Below are positions 61,957 to 64,000 of a stretch of DNA of 64,000 nucleotides, in pieces. Source of the DNA: Rhynchopus sp. YZ270_cl-10 (lineage: Eukaryota; Euglenozoa; Diplonemea; Diplonemida; Diplonemidae); contig OZ037837.1 in assembly GCA_964035575.1 (NCBI GenBank), positions 744,001-808,000 of the forward strand. The letters run 5' to 3'. Numbering within the stretch: position 1 is the first letter of the stretch; each line of letters starts with the position of its first letter. Both the position numbers and the translations under genes were made by a program. The notes beneath the pieces are model-generated. The model had not been told where the DNA came from, did not search any database, and saw nothing but the letters and a program-made list of their open reading frames with translations.

Positions 61957-62416
61957 GGGATGGAACCAGAGTGTGGGATCAAACACTGGAGAACACAAAA
62001 TGAGGGTGGGTGCGGTAATCGTTGTTCAGCTTCTGCACCAGTCATCACCCCCCCTATATTCCTATAGTATACCCCCCATGTTCTCCCCCATATTCGATGA
62101 AAGACCATATGGGCCGATATGTTGTGTCCCAGAGAACCTAACACCCGTGAGGCGTGTGGATCTTGCTAGCGCCGCCACCACAAACCCCAGGACTGAAGCA
62201 AAAGGGGCTCAAAAGCTATGACCTCATGAGCAGTGCACACCTGATGCCACATTGTGCGTGCAACAGCGTGCATCTATGGAAATAGAGCACAGCAATACGT
62301 CATTAATTCATTCATGAAACGGAGGATGACGTGGCACCACAGCGCTCACAGTACGCAATGAAACGGTACAATCGCAGCCTTGCCCACTCGAATTCCCTTC
62401 CCCACCCCAAAGCCTT
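61957..62416. other. Spacer between paralogue 3 and the cyclase-like gene
   Basis: Nothing recognised except a short remnant of the B-box family upstream flank (AATCGTTGTTCAGCTTCTGC, as at 56644). It includes the 3' flank of the cyclase-like gene. Confidence 0.5.
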
Positions 62417-64000
62417 CTACTCACAGTTGTCCCTGCCCACAGCAGTCGTGCATGCCAAGGCCACACTCAGAAGCCCGCCCTTGACTGTCGAGGGATGCAC
62501 GTTCAAAGGGCTCCGTTCACAAGGACAACCCTGTGCAGCGTCTTCAACCGCTGCTGCAGACACATCGCCTTTCAGGTACTTCCGCACTGCTGTGTTGTAG
62601 TTCTCCCACTTCTTGTTCCCGATCTGGTACATCCATTCTTCGGTTTCATGCTCACCTTCTTCGTTGCCAGGCAGAAGCTCGGCAACCACTTCAGGTATGT
62701 AAGAGGTTGCAGACACTTCCACCTTGCACGGAATCAGGCGCATCTCGTGTTCGCACTCAGCATCGCTGAAGCACATACGGTTGCAGAGCACGTCGCAGCC
62801 AAGGATACGTCCTGCACGTTCCATCCCATGCACGTCACGCACAAGTGTGCCCACCATGCTGAAGCGGCGCATCACTTCACACCCCATCTCACCACGCAGC
62901 ACCTTCCCAGTTGCAACACCGATGTTCACCTGTGACAGCTTCAGCCCCTTGAAGAGCATTGTTGCTGTGTGCAGTGCTGAGGTGGCGTGGTTTGCACACT
63001 GCCTTGACGTGTTGAATGAGCAGTGCACCCTGTCACCGACAAACACGTCCACCATCCCACGGTGTAACTCTGTTGCCTGCAACGTCTTCAGAAGAAGAGT
63101 TGTGAAGAAGGAGGAGAAGTGTGCACTGTCCTGCTCCACCAGACGCAACGTGTCTTTGATGTTCACCGTCAGCAGAGTCGCCTTCACAGACGTGAGCCCC
63201 AAAGCAACGTGTCGTACAATTGCAGCAGGTAAACTTCCATTTGTGGAACTCTCAGAAGATGCTGTTTGCTCTGCACAATCTTGTTCTGTACCTTCTGAAC
63301 TGACGTCTTCAGCGCACTCAACTTCGCTGTCTTCATCCACAAGCAGACACGTCAGTGGCAGGTACGCTTTGTACGACCGCAGGTTCTTCTCCAACGCACG
63401 CAGTGCCACCGTCATCCCCTCAGGCAGCTCATGTTCATGCTCCTCCAGCAGCTCCGCCACCTTCTCCACGTCGTACCTTGCCAGGAGTGAGGCGATCTCC
63501 TGCACTGCGTTGATCGTCCGCTCCATTGATGCTTGCTCCTTCAGTACGTCACGTGCGAAACCACGCGTCACGATGAAGTCAATCACAAACACAGACAATG
63601 ACGTTATGAGGGGAGATGAAGGGAACGGTGTTGGGCACGGCAGCGTTTCACAGACAAACTTCTCCTTTGAGTAATACAGCCGTCCGTACTCACCCTCCTG
63701 TTCAGGCACCCCGGGGATCTCGAACAGACCAAACCTGAAGCTCTCCTCAACACCAAGCAGCACTAACCACATGATAATGAAACCCACAAGCCCGAGACTG
63801 TACCGTGCGGGCACCTGCATCACAAGCAGCATGTCGATGACGAGCACGAGGAGAGGCCACTGATGCATGAAGATCGTTCTTGCATTCAAATCCCACAACA
63901 GTACCCCAAATGTCATCATGTACAGCGTGCCCACCACCACCTTTGTTGTCAACGGAACCCTGCACAGCACTGCACAGATCACAGTGCTGAGCGTAACCAT
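62417..64000 (-). CDS. Membrane-anchored class III cyclase-like protein (5' end at window edge)
   Basis: At least 527 aa; a Met lies exactly at the window edge, so the true start may be beyond it. Hydrophobic segments lie at 19-38, 46-64, 68-86 and 130-147. A helical region (160-210) and an acidic Ser/Glu linker (222-256) follow. Residues about 271-412 resemble a class III nucleotidyl cyclase domain (LLTVNIKDTL, FVGDRVHCSFNTS, VNIGVATGKVLRGEMG, RRFSMVGTLVRDVHGMERA). The first metal Asp position is Asn280 while Asp323 of VGDR is kept, so catalysis is doubtful. It ends CTTAVGRDNCE. Likely a receptor-type cyclase homologue or pseudo-cyclase subunit of the plasma membrane. Confidence 0.75.
   Translation of the reverse strand: MVTLSTVICAVLCRVPLTTKVVVGTLYMMTFGVLLWDLNARTIFMHQWPLLVLVIDMLLVMQVPARYSLGLVGFIIMWLVLLGVEESFRFGLFEIPGVPEQEGEYGRLYYSKEKFVCETLPCPTPFPSSPLITSLSVFVIDFIVTRGFARDVLKEQASMERTINAVQEIASLLARYDVEKVAELLEEHEHELPEGMTVALRALEKNLRSYKAYLPLTCLLVDEDSEVECAEDVSSEGTEQDCAEQTASSESSTNGSLPAAIVRHVALGLTSVKATLLTVNIKDTLRLVEQDSAHFSSFFTTLLLKTLQATELHRGMVDVFVGDRVHCSFNTSRQCANHATSALHTATMLFKGLKLSQVNIGVATGKVLRGEMGCEVMRRFSMVGTLVRDVHGMERAGRILGCDVLCNRMCFSDAECEHEMRLIPCKVEVSATSYIPEVVAELLPGNEEGEHETEEWMYQIGNKKWENYNTAVRKYLKGDVSAAAVEDAAQGCPCERSPLNVHPSTVKGGLLSVALACTTAVGRDNCE

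Overview
The window is eukaryotic nuclear DNA from a repeat-rich protist. GC-rich open frames sit in AT-rich, homopolymer-laden spacer; there is one demonstrable GT-AG intron, and the proteins are secreted or membrane types with Thr/Pro stalks. All ten recognisable host genes lie on the minus strand. A retroelement with the order gag-like, tyrosine recombinase, reverse transcriptase/RNase H (as in VIPER/TATE of trypanosomatids) lies on the plus strand. Together these suggest a euglenozoan, perhaps a diplonemid. That is inference: no spliced-leader gene, rRNA or tRNA was found to settle it.

Layout. 1-11.3 kb: a LamG-type membrane protein (two almost identical 519-bp units) and a tandem pair of PAN/mucin-stalk/propeller-like membrane proteins. 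15.0-26.4 kb: one five-DOMON membrane protein gene split by a 7952-bp intron. Two non-autonomous transposons account for about 7.7 kb of that intron: a 2.2-kb element, and a 5.5-kb hAT-like element that itself carries an inverted-repeat element, a truncated LINE with an RNase H domain, and three microsatellite arrays (one about 2 kb of CAGTACC). 29.8-31.3 kb: a polytopic membrane protein of unknown family. 31.6-43.9 kb: a mosaic of repeats and small DNA transposons (MULE-like foldback, piggyBac-like, two Harbinger-like, C-K composites) around a B-box/ubiquitin-like/LRR gene. 43.9-48.5 kb: the tyrosine-recombinase retroelement. 50-64 kb: an ankyrin protein, a second B-box/LRR paralogue, a third paralogue broken by a 605-bp retroposed element, and a membrane-anchored cyclase-like protein that runs to the window edge.

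The genes do not form an obvious pathway. The left half encodes extracellular or surface recognition proteins (LamG, PAN, DOMON, each with a signal peptide and one C-terminal membrane anchor). The right half holds intracellular scaffold-like families (B-box/LRR, ankyrin) and a receptor-like cyclase homologue. The most unusual content is the transposon layer: many elements with different terminal repeats share the same internal sequence modules, and several insertions can be proved by an intact empty site elsewhere in the window.
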